DNA of 63,370 nt from UBA3206 sp964548855 (GTDB lineage: Bacteria; Bacillota_I; Bacilli_A; Acholeplasmatales; Anaeroplasmataceae): the NCBI GenBank assembly GCA_964548855.1, contig CAZJSR010000009.1, positions 1-63,370 on the forward strand, given 5' to 3'. A program made the position numbers and the translations under genes. Below the pieces are notes generated by a model. It did no database searches and had not been told where the DNA came from. It saw only the letters and a program-made list of their open reading frames with translations. Every line of letters starts with the position of its first letter. Position 1 is the first letter of the stretch. This document shows positions 15,868 through 25,698 of the stretch, piece after piece.

Positions 15868-17647
15868 AATCTATTGATTTTAATGAATCATTCATATTAA
15901 CTTTTAATATTTTTGGAATTAGTATAAAATTAACGAGTATTATAAAAATTGTTACTAATATTAAAGTCAAAAAATATGATGATATTTTTATATCAGATAC
16001 ATTACCAAATCCAAGGTAATTCATAATGAATAGTAGTAATAACAATCCTGTAGGAATGCCTAATATAACACCAAATAATGAGAGTTGTATTATTTCTCTA
16101 AATATATATAAACATACTTCTTTATTTTTATATCCTAATACTTTTAAAGTCGCAATTTCTCTATTTCTTTCTTCTATATTCATACTAGTAATATTATACA
16201 AAACTAGAATGGTAAGAAGTAATGCAAATACAATTACTGCTAAAGATACATATTTAATAGAATTTCCCATATTAAATGAAACTCCATTTAATATAATAGG
16301 TTTTTCGGATAAATTATATAATCCTAAACCTGCCATTACTAGTGCAGTAGAGCCTAAAATAGAAATTATTATCATTAATAATCGTCCTTTATATCTAAAT
16401 ATATTTCTATAACAAGATTTATATTTAAATGATAATTTATTCCAAATTGGCTTTATTTTTTCTAAGAATATTATTTTTCCATCTTTTGGGGATTTTGGTC
16501 TAAATAAATTTGCAGGTTTATCTGATATATCTTTATAAGAAACATAAATGGTCACTAAAATGATAGATATAAGCATAAATATAGAACTTATACTTCCTGT
16601 AACGATGTTAATCTTATTTGTCATCTTAGGTAGAAATAATACTTTTTTAAATACATTATATATTATGTTAGGTAAAATATATGCACCGCTTATTAAGCCA
16701 AGTGCTAACCCAATTATGCCTATAATTAAAGCGAAAATAATATATTTTGTCATTATTAGACTGTTTTTATATCCAAGAGATTTATAACATGCTATATATT
16801 TTCTTTCTTCATTAATTACCTTTGTCATATTTGTTAGAATTACTAATGCGACAACTGTAATAAAGAATATCGGAAATATAAGAGCTATAACATTTATTTT
16901 TTTGTTAAGTTCATATGTGAACATAAAACTTTTATTTTCTTTTAAAGTTAGATAATACGAATTAAGATTTTCGTTTTCAAGAGATTTAACAATCTCTTTA
17001 ACTTCACTAAAGTATTTATCGCTAAAATAATCATTTGATTTAGTATCAACATCAATCAATATATCTGTTTTTGGTAAATTGGAATAATTAGAATCAAAAT
17101 AAATGATGTTATCAATATGTTCATTCATGTTATTTACAGGTCCATCTTTAGAAAATATTAAAGGATCTGAAACTATTCCTGTTACTTTGAGTGTAGTAGA
17201 ATTATAACTAATAGTATCACCTATATTGTATCCTATAATTGTATTAGACTTTTCTAATACTAATACTTCAGTACTATTTGTAGGCATTTTTCCTTGAATA
17301 AGTTTTAATTTATTTATAGTATTATTTTTTATGTCAATATAACGTAGTTCTAAATTTTTTTCATCTAAAGTAACTTCGTAAGAAGTAAGTGTTTCAATAT
17401 TATTAAATTTACTAGCTATTTTTAAAATATCATCGTTGCTAAAACCTGAGGTATTTTTTGATTTCATAATTATATCGGGAATATTAGTTCTTTTAAATTC
17501 TTGATTTAAACTGTTTTCTAGTTTTGGAGTAATTCCACCTACACCGGTTATAAAACATATACCTACTAATATAATTAAAATCATGGAGATGAATCGAGAA
17601 AGATTATTTGTTATTGATTTGAAAATAGATTTAATAAAAGTTTTCAT
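15866..17647 (-). CDS. ABC transporter permease, FtsX family
   Basis: A 593-aa integral membrane protein of the MacB/FtsX type that works with the ATPase gene immediately upstream. One helix near the N-terminus (about 18-38) is followed by a roughly 210-residue extracellular domain, three helices (about 252-370) forming the first FtsX core, and then a second set (about 424-585). The IEERxREIATLKVLGYK motif before the final helices is the FtsX signature. Substrate is unknown; relatives export peptides, lipids or antibiotics. The ATPase stop is 1 bp from this start, so they form a two-gene operon. Confidence 0.85.
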   Translation of the reverse strand: MKTFIKSIFKSITNNLSRFISMILIILVGICFITGVGGITPKLENSLNQEFKRTNIPDIIMKSKNTSGFSNDDILKIASKFNNIETLTSYEVTLDEKNLELRYIDIKNNTINKLKLIQGKMPTNSTEVLVLEKSNTIIGYNIGDTISYNSTTLKVTGIVSDPLIFSKDGPVNNMNEHIDNIIYFDSNYSNLPKTDILIDVDTKSNDYFSDKYFSEVKEIVKSLENENLNSYYLTLKENKSFMFTYELNKKINVIALIFPIFFITVVALVILTNMTKVINEERKYIACYKSLGYKNSLIMTKYIIFALIIGIIGLALGLISGAYILPNIIYNVFKKVLFLPKMTNKINIVTGSISSIFMLISIILVTIYVSYKDISDKPANLFRPKSPKDGKIIFLEKIKPIWNKLSFKYKSCYRNIFRYKGRLLMIIISILGSTALVMAGLGLYNLSEKPIILNGVSFNMGNSIKYVSLAVIVFALLLTILVLYNITSMNIEERNREIATLKVLGYKNKEVCLYIFREIIQLSLFGVILGIPTGLLLLLFIMNYLGFGNVSDIKISSYFLTLILVTIFIILVNFILIPKILKVNMNDSLKSID

Positions 17648-17648
17648 A

Positions 17649-18347
17649 TTACCAAACTATCTCATCAATATCTAGTGGATTATCATTTTTCTCGAATCTT
17701 TCAATCATTCCATTTTTTATATATAAAACTTCATCGGCAATATCTTTTAAAGAAGAATTATGGGTTACAATTATAACATTAGTATTCTCTTTTTTTGCAA
17801 CATCTCGTAGTAATTTTATAATAGCCTTACCAGTATCAGAATCAAGGGCCCCCGTAGGTTCATCACAAAGTAATAGTTTTGGATTTTTTGTTATAGCTCT
17901 TGCGATAGATACTCTTTGTTGTTCACCACCTGAAAGTTTTGCAGGAAATGATTTGGCTTTATCTTCTAATCCTACTTTTTTTAATATTTCCATAGGAGAA
18001 AAAGATTTTTTTGATACTTCAGATGCAAGTTCAATGTTTTCTAATGCAGTAAGATTAGGCATTAGGTTGTAAAATTGAAAAATAAATCCAACATCATATC
18101 TCCTATATAAAGTTAATTCTAAATTAGAACTATTTGTTATTTCTTTATTATCTATAATCATTTTTCCAGATGTTGGACTATCCATTCCACCTAAAATATT
18201 TAAAAGTGTAGTTTTACCAGCACCAGATGGCCCTAAAATTACAGTTAAATGTCCTTTTTCAATTTCAAAACTGATATTTTTAAGAGCTTCATGTTTAATT
18301 TGACCATCATATATTTTGCCTATATTTTCTAAAATTATATATGACAT
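17649..18347 (-). CDS. ABC transporter ATP-binding protein, MacB/LolD type
   Basis: A 232-aa cytoplasmic ATPase with all motifs intact: Walker A GPSGAGKTTLL, Q-loop FQFYNL, signature LSGGEQQRV, Walker B LLLCDEPTGALD and H-loop VTHN. The Gly-rich signature and the D-loop GALDSDTG place it in the MacB/LolD/FtsE group, matching the FtsX-family permease downstream. It is expressed from a well-formed promoter divergent from the RNase H1 gene. No sensor kinase or regulator is adjacent, so its inducer cannot be inferred. Confidence 0.9.
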   Translation of the reverse strand: MSYIILENIGKIYDGQIKHEALKNISFEIEKGHLTVILGPSGAGKTTLLNILGGMDSPTSGKMIIDNKEITNSSNLELTLYRRYDVGFIFQFYNLMPNLTALENIELASEVSKKSFSPMEILKKVGLEDKAKSFPAKLSGGEQQRVSIARAITKNPKLLLCDEPTGALDSDTGKAIIKLLRDVAKKENTNVIIVTHNSSLKDIADEVLYIKNGMIERFEKNDNPLDIDEIVW

Positions 18348-18377
18348 ATAATCACCTTCTTCATGTCTTTTTTTTCT

Positions 18378-18406
18378 AGTATATTATTATTTTTAAATCT
18401 CGTCAA
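18378..18406 (-). promoter_or_regulatory. Promoter of the ABC transporter operon
   Basis: On the minus strand TTGACG and TATACT are separated by exactly 17 bp, about 30 bp before the ATPase start. Confidence 0.7.
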
Positions 18407-18410
18407 TAAA

Positions 18411-18419
18411 TGGTATAAT
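18411..18419 (+). promoter_or_regulatory. Extended -10 of the rnhA promoter
   Basis: TGGTATAAT fits TGnTATAAT. It lies only 5 bp from the -35 of the divergent ABC promoter, so the two promoters are back to back and may compete. Confidence 0.5.
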
Positions 18420-18454
18420 AAGGTTGTTAAATATTTAAGGAAGTGATATTTATT

Positions 18455-19036
18455 ATGAAGTACTATGCAGTAAAAAATGGAAGAAAAGTAGGTATTTATA
18501 ATACATGGGAAGAAGCATTTGAAAATATAAATGGCTATAAAGGTGCCATATATAAAAGTTTTTCAAATTATGAAGATGCACAAGCTTTCTTAAATGATGA
18601 AATAAAAAATGAAAATAGTAATTCTACATATGCATACATAGATGGATCTTATGATAAGAATACAGGGAATTATTCTTTTGGCGCAATTCTTGTTTCAAAT
18701 GGTAATTGTCAAAGCTTTAAAAAGATGTTTTTAAAAGATGAATTTTCTGTTCACCATAATGTTGCAGGAGAAATAAAAGGAGCAGGTTTTATTATCAATT
18801 ATTGCATCAATCATAATATAAAAGAATTAGATTTATATTATGATTATGAAGGAATAGAAAAATGGTATTTAGGTATTTGGAAAGCAACTAAGCCAATAAG
18901 TCAAATTTACCAAAAATTCGCACAAGAGGCAAAAGATAAAATAAGCGTGAATTTTATCAAGGTTAAAAGCCATTCAAATGTTTATTATAATGAAATAGTT
19001 GATAAACTAGCAAAAGAAGCCCTAGGTATTTCCTAA
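18455..19036 (+). CDS. rnhA: Ribonuclease H1 with viroplasmin-like N-terminal domain
   Basis: Cleaves RNA in RNA-DNA hybrids. The 193-aa protein begins with the hybrid-binding viroplasmin-like domain (MKYYAVKNGRKVGIY, W in the middle, about residues 1-48), followed by the RNase H fold. Catalytic carboxylates are visible: Asp in YIDGSYD, Glu in NVAGEIKGA, Asp in LYYDYEG and Asp in NEIVDKLAKEA. ATG 18455 is chosen because it yields the conserved MKYYAVK start; GTG 18443 overlaps the ribosome site. Its 3' end overlaps the convergent murE by 15 bp. Confidence 0.92.
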   Translation: MKYYAVKNGRKVGIYNTWEEAFENINGYKGAIYKSFSNYEDAQAFLNDEIKNENSNSTYAYIDGSYDKNTGNYSFGAILVSNGNCQSFKKMFLKDEFSVHHNVAGEIKGAGFIINYCINHNIKELDLYYDYEGIEKWYLGIWKATKPISQIYQKFAQEAKDKISVNFIKVKSHSNVYYNEIVDKLAKEALGIS

Positions 19037-19046
19037 GGCTTCTTTT
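19012..19046. terminator. Bidirectional terminator inside overlapping 3' ends of rnhA and murE
   Basis: A 15-bp stem with one mismatch (arms 19012-19026 and 19032-19046, loop TATTT) carries A and T runs on both sides. Both stop codons lie within it, so the hairpin is part of both coding regions. Confidence 0.8.
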
Positions 19047-20422
19047 ATAGTTTCTAAGTCATTATGTTTACATAAAACACCTTTGATATTCTCAAAATTT
19101 TCATTTCCTTTTCCAGTTATAACAACAATATCATTTTCACTAGATATCTTACATCCTAATTTGATGGCTTCCTTTCTATCAAATGATAAATAGTAATTAT
19201 CATATTTTAAATTATAGGTCATATCTGATAGTATAGATAAAATACTTTCATTTTTCGGATCTTCACTTGTGAATATTACAATATCGGAATACTTACAAGC
19301 AATTGTGGCCATATGATGTCTTTTTGTACTATCTTTTTGTCCAGCGCATCCCATGATTAAGATGATTCTTTTCTTTTTAATTAATTTTAAATTAGATAAT
19401 AGATTATAAAGTCCATTTGGTGTGTGTGCAAAATCGATAATGAAGTTTTTGTCTTTATAACAGTATTGTTCGAATCTACCTTCTATTTTGATTAGGTTTA
19501 CTAATTGCGTTTTTATTAGGTGGATAGGAATTCCAATTAAATATGCATATGTAATTGCCGCAAGAGTATTATATATGTTATACATCCCAAAAAGTGGAAT
19601 ATATATTTTAGATAAATATTTATCTTTATAATAGAAATCAAATTCGCTATAGTTATTGTATAAATTAATATTTAAAGCTCTATAAGTTCCTTTATTAACA
19701 CCATAAGTTACTATAGTAGCTTTTGTTTTTATCTTTTTACTATATTTATCATCTGCGTTAATTATCGCAAGACTATTTGACGTTAAACTTTTAAAAAGAA
19801 TCATTTTTGAATTAAAATAATTTTTCATATTTTTATGTGTATTTAAATGTTCATGACTTAAATTAGTATAAATTGCGCAATCAAATTTTATTCCATTTAC
19901 ACGGTTATTAATAAGACCTTCACTAGAAACTTCTAATATAGTAGATTTAATTCCTTTAGAATTTAAACTTGAAAGAGTTTGATATAAAATATCAGCCGGT
20001 GGAGTTGTATAGTTTGTTTTTTGATATTTTTTAGTAGTTTTGATTCCATTAGTTCCAATATAACTACAAGAAGAGTTGAAATTTAAGATATGATATAAGA
20101 TTAAAGCCGTAGTTGTTTTTCCGTCAGTTCCTGTAATACCACATATTTTTAAAGAATCAAATTTATAAAAGAATGATAATAATTTAATAAGTTCATCATT
20201 AGTATTTTCTACAACCATGACATTTTCTGACATTATTAGTTTTTCGGAAATAACAAATGAAGCTTTTTTAGAAATTGCTTCATGAATATAATCGTGACCA
20301 TCATAGTTATTACCTTTTAGGGCGACATAAAGATCGCCGGGATTAATATCTTTACTGTTCGTTTTTATGTCTTTAAAAGAAACTTTAGTTTTAAGATCTT
20401 TATAATAATCATTAAGAAGCAT
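19022..20422 (-). CDS. murE: UDP-N-acetylmuramoyl peptide synthetase MurE
   Basis: Adds the diamino acid (third residue) to UDP-MurNAc-L-Ala-D-Glu in peptidoglycan synthesis. The 466-aa protein has the ATP loop GITGTDGKTTTA, TTPPAD, EVSSEGL, TNLSHEHLNTH, the carbamylated-lysine region NSKMILF, DFAHTPNGL and GKGNENF. The substrate-specifying block is SEDPKNE rather than the DNPR of clear diaminopimelate enzymes, so specificity is uncertain. I placed the start at 20422, where GGTGAT precedes ATG; the longer in-frame start at 20461 lacks a site. It is separate from any mur cluster. Confidence 0.9.
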   Translation of the reverse strand: MLLNDYYKDLKTKVSFKDIKTNSKDINPGDLYVALKGNNYDGHDYIHEAISKKASFVISEKLIMSENVMVVENTNDELIKLLSFFYKFDSLKICGITGTDGKTTTALILYHILNFNSSCSYIGTNGIKTTKKYQKTNYTTPPADILYQTLSSLNSKGIKSTILEVSSEGLINNRVNGIKFDCAIYTNLSHEHLNTHKNMKNYFNSKMILFKSLTSNSLAIINADDKYSKKIKTKATIVTYGVNKGTYRALNINLYNNYSEFDFYYKDKYLSKIYIPLFGMYNIYNTLAAITYAYLIGIPIHLIKTQLVNLIKIEGRFEQYCYKDKNFIIDFAHTPNGLYNLLSNLKLIKKKRIILIMGCAGQKDSTKRHHMATIACKYSDIVIFTSEDPKNESILSILSDMTYNLKYDNYYLSFDRKEAIKLGCKISSENDIVVITGKGNENFENIKGVLCKHNDLETIKEALGNT

Positions 20423-20487
20423 AATATCACCATAGAATGTATACCATATTAGGTGTGTCATAAAATGTAGGAATATAAATAGTAGCC

Positions 20488-20516
20488 TTGAAATAATAAC
20501 ATTTTTAATATAAAAT
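20488..20516 (+). promoter_or_regulatory. Promoter of the Na/phosphate transporter gene
   Basis: TTGAAA and TAAAAT separated by exactly 17 bp, 30 bp before the start codon. Confidence 0.7.
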
Positions 20517-20546
20517 TATATTGTATTTGAAATACGGAGGATAATT

Positions 20547-22268
20547 ATGTTTGATTCGATTTTTTATTCAATAAAAGTATCATTAGATTTAGGCGGCAAT
20601 GTATGGATTGCGATACTTTACGTTTTATGTGGACTTGGAATATTTTTGTATGGAATAGATATGATGGGTGGAAGCTTAAAAAGCTTAGCCGGAAATAAAA
20701 TGAAAGAAATAATTGAAAAATCAACTAATAGTCCGTTAAAAGGGTTGTTAGTAGGATTTTTAATTACAATGTTAACACAATCAGCATCAGGAACATCAGC
20801 TCTTGCTGTATCACTTGTTGCGGTTGGACTTATGACTTTTCCTCAAGCATTAGGTATATTACTTGGAGCTAATATTGGAGGTACTATACTTACGATAATT
20901 ATGGCAGGATTCCAAAGCATTAATATAATGCCTGTTGTATCTGTTATATTAGTTGCACTTGGAGCTGGAATGGTGTTTTTCTTTAAGAAGAAAAAAACAA
21001 AACAAATTGGCTCAGTAATATTAGGTTTTGGACTAATATTTTTAGGACTTGCGTTTATTTCAATGAGTATGAAGACTATTCAAAATTCATATTCAGAACA
21101 AATTGAGACTATATTTAGAAAATTAGCGGATTTACCAGTCGTTGGTGTTATCGTTGGTACAATATTTACATGTATTGTTCAATCATCAAGTGCGACAATT
21201 GGTATTGTCCAAGAAATGTATGCGGGAGCTACAATTCCTTTAAAAGGAGCTCTTGCGATTATGTTAGGAGCTAATATTGGAACTACAATTACGGCGTTTA
21301 TTGCATCTTTAGGTTCAAGTAAAGCTGCAAAAAAAGTAGCTGTCGCAAATACTCTTATAAAAGTGTTTGGAGTAGTTGTGTTTATGTGCGCATGGATTGG
21401 GTATAAGAATTTAGTACTTTGGTTTAATGATTTGATATTTGGTACAAGTCATAATTCTATGATAATTGCGCTAGCACACTTATTCTTCAATATTGTAAAT
21501 TCATTTGCTTTCTTAGCTTTATTAAAACCTTTAACTAAATTATGTAATAAGATTATTAAAGGTGATGACGAATCTGATATGGAAAAACAATTATCAAATT
21601 ACGAATTAACAAAAAAATCACCTGCTTTAGCATTAGGATTTGCGAAGACTACAATAGATTATATGGCTAAACTTACTGTTGATTTTTTCGAATTAACAAA
21701 AAAATATTCTTTTGAAAATGATCCTGATGCACAAAATAAAGCTCAAGAATATGAACGAGAGATTAATGGATTAGATAAGAAAATTCATGATTATTTAATG
21801 CGTATTGCGCTATTAGATTTAACAAAAGATCAAAGTAATATGCTATTTAAATATATTGATACAATAAAAGACTTAGAAAGAATCGGAGATCACTGTACAA
21901 ATATCGTTGAATTCTTTAGTCAAAGATATGATGGAAAACTTAAACTTTCATCTCAAGGAGAAGAAGAACTACATTTTATGTATGAAAAGATTTCAGATAT
22001 GGTTAATAATTCATATGAATCATTAAGAGATTGGAATGTATCTTGTGCTAATATTGTAGTTGATACTGAATCAATTGTTGATGAACTTGAGGAAAAATAT
22101 CGTAAACATCATGTCGAAAGATTAACAAAAGGGATATGTTCAGTTTCTAGTTTAGATTATTATGTTGATATATTATCTAATCTAGAAAGAATTGGAGATC
22201 ATACATATAATATTGCTCATAATGTTATTAATGAGGAATATCTTGCAGGAGAAGTTTATAATCATTAA
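20547..22268 (+). CDS. Na/phosphate cotransporter with C-terminal PhoU-like domain
   Basis: A 573-aa protein of the NptA/YjbB family. The membrane half (about 15-335) contains the inverted repeat with TQSASGTSA and VQSSSATIGI, the QSSS motifs that define the family, each followed by LGANIGGT or LGANIGTT. The cytoplasmic half (about 350-570) holds two PhoU-like three-helix bundles with the repeated LERIGDH metal-binding motif (ERIGDHCTN and ERIGDHTYN). It probably moves phosphate with sodium, inward or outward according to PhoU control. GGAGG precedes ATG. Single-gene unit with promoter and terminator. Confidence 0.92.
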   Translation: MFDSIFYSIKVSLDLGGNVWIAILYVLCGLGIFLYGIDMMGGSLKSLAGNKMKEIIEKSTNSPLKGLLVGFLITMLTQSASGTSALAVSLVAVGLMTFPQALGILLGANIGGTILTIIMAGFQSINIMPVVSVILVALGAGMVFFFKKKKTKQIGSVILGFGLIFLGLAFISMSMKTIQNSYSEQIETIFRKLADLPVVGVIVGTIFTCIVQSSSATIGIVQEMYAGATIPLKGALAIMLGANIGTTITAFIASLGSSKAAKKVAVANTLIKVFGVVVFMCAWIGYKNLVLWFNDLIFGTSHNSMIIALAHLFFNIVNSFAFLALLKPLTKLCNKIIKGDDESDMEKQLSNYELTKKSPALALGFAKTTIDYMAKLTVDFFELTKKYSFENDPDAQNKAQEYEREINGLDKKIHDYLMRIALLDLTKDQSNMLFKYIDTIKDLERIGDHCTNIVEFFSQRYDGKLKLSSQGEEELHFMYEKISDMVNNSYESLRDWNVSCANIVVDTESIVDELEEKYRKHHVERLTKGICSVSSLDYYVDILSNLERIGDHTYNIAHNVINEEYLAGEVYNH

Positions 22269-22294
22269 GAGATGCGATGCATCTCTTTTATTAG
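22266..22294 (+). terminator. Terminator after the phosphate transporter gene
   Basis: AAGAGATGC, loop GAT, GCATCTCTT followed by TTA and Ts. The stop codon is part of the stem. Confidence 0.75.
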
Positions 22295-22295
22295 T

Positions 22296-22324
22296 TTTGT
22301 AGTTATAATATTATTTGATATAAT
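22296..22324 (+). promoter_or_regulatory. Promoter of uvrB
   Basis: TTTGTA and TATAAT separated by 17 bp, with TG one base upstream of the -10 (extended -10 TGATATAAT). No LexA-type palindrome was noticed. Confidence 0.65.
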
Positions 22325-22365
22325 ATAAATATAGAACAAATTAGAAAGTGAGGGAGTTAAGCTTA

Positions 22366-24339
22366 TTGCTTAGCGAATTTATGTCATTTGAACTTGTAAG
22401 TCAATATGAATTAGCAGGTGACCAAAAAGAAGCGTTAGATAAAATTATTGAAAATTTTAAATGTGGAAATGATGAACAAATCTTACTTGGCGCAACTGGT
22501 ACAGGAAAGACATTTACTATGTGTAATGTTATAAAAAAACTTAATAAACCTACGTTAATTCTTGCGCATAATAAAACTCTTGCAGGACAACTGTATAGTG
22601 AGGTAAAGGAATTTTTCCCTAATAATCATGTTGCATATTTTATTTCTTATTATGATTATTATCAACCAGAAGCTTATGTAGTATCAAGTGATACATTTAT
22701 TGAAAAAGATGCGAAGATAAATGAAGAAATAGATGAAATGCGCCATAACGCAACATCTGCTTTAATAGATTATGATGATGTAATAATAGTTGCTTCAGTA
22801 TCTTGTATTTATGGTATAGGAGACCCAGAAGATTATAAAAACTCAACGATTACCTTAAGAAGAGGTGAAAATTTAGATCCAAGAAAGTTAATTGAAAAAT
22901 TAGTAGAGATGCAGTATAGTAGAAACGATTATGATTTTTCAAGAGGTACATTTAGATTAAGAGGAGATACACTCGAGATAATTCCGGCAAATGAGCATAA
23001 AAATGGAATTAGAATTGAGTTTTGTTTTGATGAAATTGAACGTATTAGAAGTTTTGATGTATTAACAGGTATGGCTGTTGATAACTTAGAATATGTAAAT
23101 ATTTTTAGTGCAACACATTTTGTTACAAATAAAGATAAGTTGAAAGAAGCTATAAAAAGAATTAAACAAGAATTAGAAGAACAAGTTAATAAGTTTAATA
23201 AAGAAGGTAAATTATTAGAAGCTGAAAGAATTGATGGTAGAACTAGATATGATATTGAAATGCTAGAACAAATGGGAACTTGCAGTGGTGTTGAAAATTA
23301 TTCTAGGCATATGACATTAAGAGCTGAGGGAGAAACACCGTCAACTCTTCTTGATTTCTTTTCTAAGGATTATTTAATGATTATTGATGAATCTCATGTT
23401 ACAATTCCACAAATTAGGGGGATGTATAATGGTGATAGATCTAGAAAAACAACACTTGTTGAATATGGTTTTAGATTACCTAGTGCACTAGATAATAGAC
23501 CCTTAAAATTTGATGAATTTGAAAATAAAGTTAATAAGATACTTTATGTAAGTGCTACTCCAGGAGATTATGAAATGAATAAAGATATTCCTATTGTAGA
23601 ACAAATTATAAGACCAACAGGTCTATTAGACCCTATAATAGATGTAAGACCTACTTTAGGTCAAATTGATGATTTATATTCGGAAATACTAAAAAGAGTT
23701 GAAAAAAATGAAAGAGTGCTTGTAACAACATTAACTATTAGAATGAGTGAAGAATTAACGGCCTATTTTAAACAAATGGGATTAAGTGTTGCTTATCTAC
23801 ATTCAGAAATAAAATCACTAGAGAGACTTGAAATATTAAGAGATCTTAGACTTGGTAAATATAACGTATTAATAGGAATTAATTTACTACGTGAAGGACT
23901 AGATTTACCTGAGGTTTCTTTAGTTGCGATTTTAGATGCTGATAAACAAGGATTCCTTCGTTCATCTAGAAGTTTAATCCAAACCATCGGTCGTGCCGCA
24001 AGAAATGAAAATGGAATGGTTATAATGTATGCAGATGTTGTAAGTGATGCGATGGATTTAGCGATTAGTGAAACAAAAAGAAGAAGAGAAATTCAACAAG
24101 AGTATAACCAAATTCATAATATTACCCCTAAGACTGTTAAAAAAGATATTAGAGATAGTATTACTATTAAGTCTTCTGAATTAGAAACAAAGGCTAAAGA
24201 AACAACGTTGTCTAAAGATGAACGTATTGCTCTTATAAATTCATTAGAAGAGGAAATGAAAAAATATGCATCTGAACTTAATTTTGAAATGGCAGCACAA
24301 GTTAGAGATGCAATTATGGAATTAAAAATGAAGGACTAA
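22366..24339 (+). CDS. uvrB: Excinuclease ABC subunit B
   Basis: UvrB verifies damage and recruits UvrC in nucleotide excision repair. The 657-aa protein has Walker A GATGTGKTFT, the beta-hairpin YYDYYQPEAY, IDESHVTIPQ, VSATPGDYE, the helicase motifs GINLLREGLDLPE and QTIGRAARN, and the UvrC-binding UVR motif at the C-terminus (FEMAAQVRDAI). TTG 22366 has AGGGAG 9 bp upstream; ATG 22381 gives the conserved FELVSQY start but has no ribosome site, and GTG 22348 overlaps it. uvrA, its usual partner downstream, is not here; rlmD follows after 4 bp. Confidence 0.96.
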   Translation: MLSEFMSFELVSQYELAGDQKEALDKIIENFKCGNDEQILLGATGTGKTFTMCNVIKKLNKPTLILAHNKTLAGQLYSEVKEFFPNNHVAYFISYYDYYQPEAYVVSSDTFIEKDAKINEEIDEMRHNATSALIDYDDVIIVASVSCIYGIGDPEDYKNSTITLRRGENLDPRKLIEKLVEMQYSRNDYDFSRGTFRLRGDTLEIIPANEHKNGIRIEFCFDEIERIRSFDVLTGMAVDNLEYVNIFSATHFVTNKDKLKEAIKRIKQELEEQVNKFNKEGKLLEAERIDGRTRYDIEMLEQMGTCSGVENYSRHMTLRAEGETPSTLLDFFSKDYLMIIDESHVTIPQIRGMYNGDRSRKTTLVEYGFRLPSALDNRPLKFDEFENKVNKILYVSATPGDYEMNKDIPIVEQIIRPTGLLDPIIDVRPTLGQIDDLYSEILKRVEKNERVLVTTLTIRMSEELTAYFKQMGLSVAYLHSEIKSLERLEILRDLRLGKYNVLIGINLLREGLDLPEVSLVAILDADKQGFLRSSRSLIQTIGRAARNENGMVIMYADVVSDAMDLAISETKRRREIQQEYNQIHNITPKTVKKDIRDSITIKSSELETKAKETTLSKDERIALINSLEEEMKKYASELNFEMAAQVRDAIMELKMKD

Positions 24340-24343
24340 ATTT

Positions 24344-25693
24344 ATGAAATTAGATAAGTTAAATGAAATAAAAGTAAATATTATAGATATTGATTATCAA
24401 GGACTTGGTATTGCGAAGGTTAATAATTTTCCTGTTTTTGTTGAAAATGCACTACCTGGTGAGGATGTATTATGTATACCAACAAGAGTGACTAAGAATT
24501 TGGCGTATGCTAGAAATATAAAAATTTACAATAAGTCTCTAAGAAGAAATGATAACATTTGTCCATATTATGAAAAATGTGGAGGATGTAATATAATGCA
24601 TCTTAATTATGATTATCAACTAGAATATAAAACAAAGGTGACTAAAGAAACAATAAAAAAAGTCTCAGGCTTAGAACCTATAGTAAGAGACTGTCAAGCC
24701 AATCCTAATATCTATGCATATAGAAATAAAATACAAGTACCTTTAGCTTATAAAGATGGAAATATTATAAGTGGTTTTTATGAAGCAAAATCACATAATA
24801 TTGTTCCAATGAAAAACTGCATGATAGAGCCAAGTTTTTCGTCTGAAATAATTGAATATATTAAAGAATGTCTTAAAGAATATAATGTAAGCATATATGA
24901 TGAATCATTAAATGAAGGATTAATAAGACATATTATGTTAAGGGTTTCGAGTATAAATGAAGTGATGTTAGTTTTAGTTATTACTAAAGAATTTAAATCA
25001 TTAGATTTAATAATATCTAAAATAAAGGACAAATTTAAAAAAATTGTTTCAATTTATGTAAATATAAATAATAAAAAAACAAATGTAGTATTAGGAGATA
25101 AATTCATTTTAAAATACGGAAGTGAATATCTTCTTGAAAATATTAATGGACTTAATTTTTATGTACATCCGAATTCTTTTTTGCAAATTAATCACAAACA
25201 ATGTGAAAATCTATACCAAAAAGCGATAGAATATGCTAATATAAATAGTAGTGATGTAGTTATAGATGCATATTGCGGAATTGGTAGTATTACTTTAAAT
25301 ATCGCAAAAAAAGCGAAGAAAGTTTATGGAATAGAAATAGTACCAGAAGCTATTATGAATGCTAAAGCTAATATGAAACTTAATAATATAGAAAACGCAA
25401 CTTTTATTTGTGGTAAATGTGAGGATGAAATAACAAAACTTGTAAAGAAAGAAAAAGTAGATGTCATAGTTTTTGATCCGCCTAGAAAAGGATGTGACAT
25501 AAAATTCTTAGAAACAGTTATAAAAATGGAAATCCCAAAGATTGTATATATTTCATGTAAAACATCAACATTTGCGCGAGATGTGAAGATATTGTGTGAT
25601 AATGGATATGAATTACTAGAAGTAACACCATTTGATTTATTCTCACATCAAACACATACTGAATGTTGTGGAATTCTTGTTAAAAAGAGGTAA
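24344..25693 (+). CDS. rlmD: 23S rRNA (uracil-C5)-methyltransferase, RlmD/RlmCD type
   Basis: Methylates uracil C5 in 23S rRNA using S-adenosylmethionine. The 449-aa protein has an N-terminal TRAM domain (about 8-60, IDYQGLGIAKV), an iron-sulfur motif with Cys residues in CPYYEKCGGC plus a further Cys, and a C-terminal Rossmann domain with SAM motif DAYCGIGSITL, FDPPRKGC, and the catalytic Cys in YISCKTSTFARD. In Bacillus a single enzyme of this type modifies two uracils (RlmCD), so the exact target is uncertain. It is coupled to uvrB (4 bp gap) and the small membrane protein downstream (5 bp). Confidence 0.92.
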   Translation: MKLDKLNEIKVNIIDIDYQGLGIAKVNNFPVFVENALPGEDVLCIPTRVTKNLAYARNIKIYNKSLRRNDNICPYYEKCGGCNIMHLNYDYQLEYKTKVTKETIKKVSGLEPIVRDCQANPNIYAYRNKIQVPLAYKDGNIISGFYEAKSHNIVPMKNCMIEPSFSSEIIEYIKECLKEYNVSIYDESLNEGLIRHIMLRVSSINEVMLVLVITKEFKSLDLIISKIKDKFKKIVSIYVNINNKKTNVVLGDKFILKYGSEYLLENINGLNFYVHPNSFLQINHKQCENLYQKAIEYANINSSDVVIDAYCGIGSITLNIAKKAKKVYGIEIVPEAIMNAKANMKLNNIENATFICGKCEDEITKLVKKEKVDVIVFDPPRKGCDIKFLETVIKMEIPKIVYISCKTSTFARDVKILCDNGYELLEVTPFDLFSHQTHTECCGILVKKR

Positions 25694-25698
25694 GAGAT

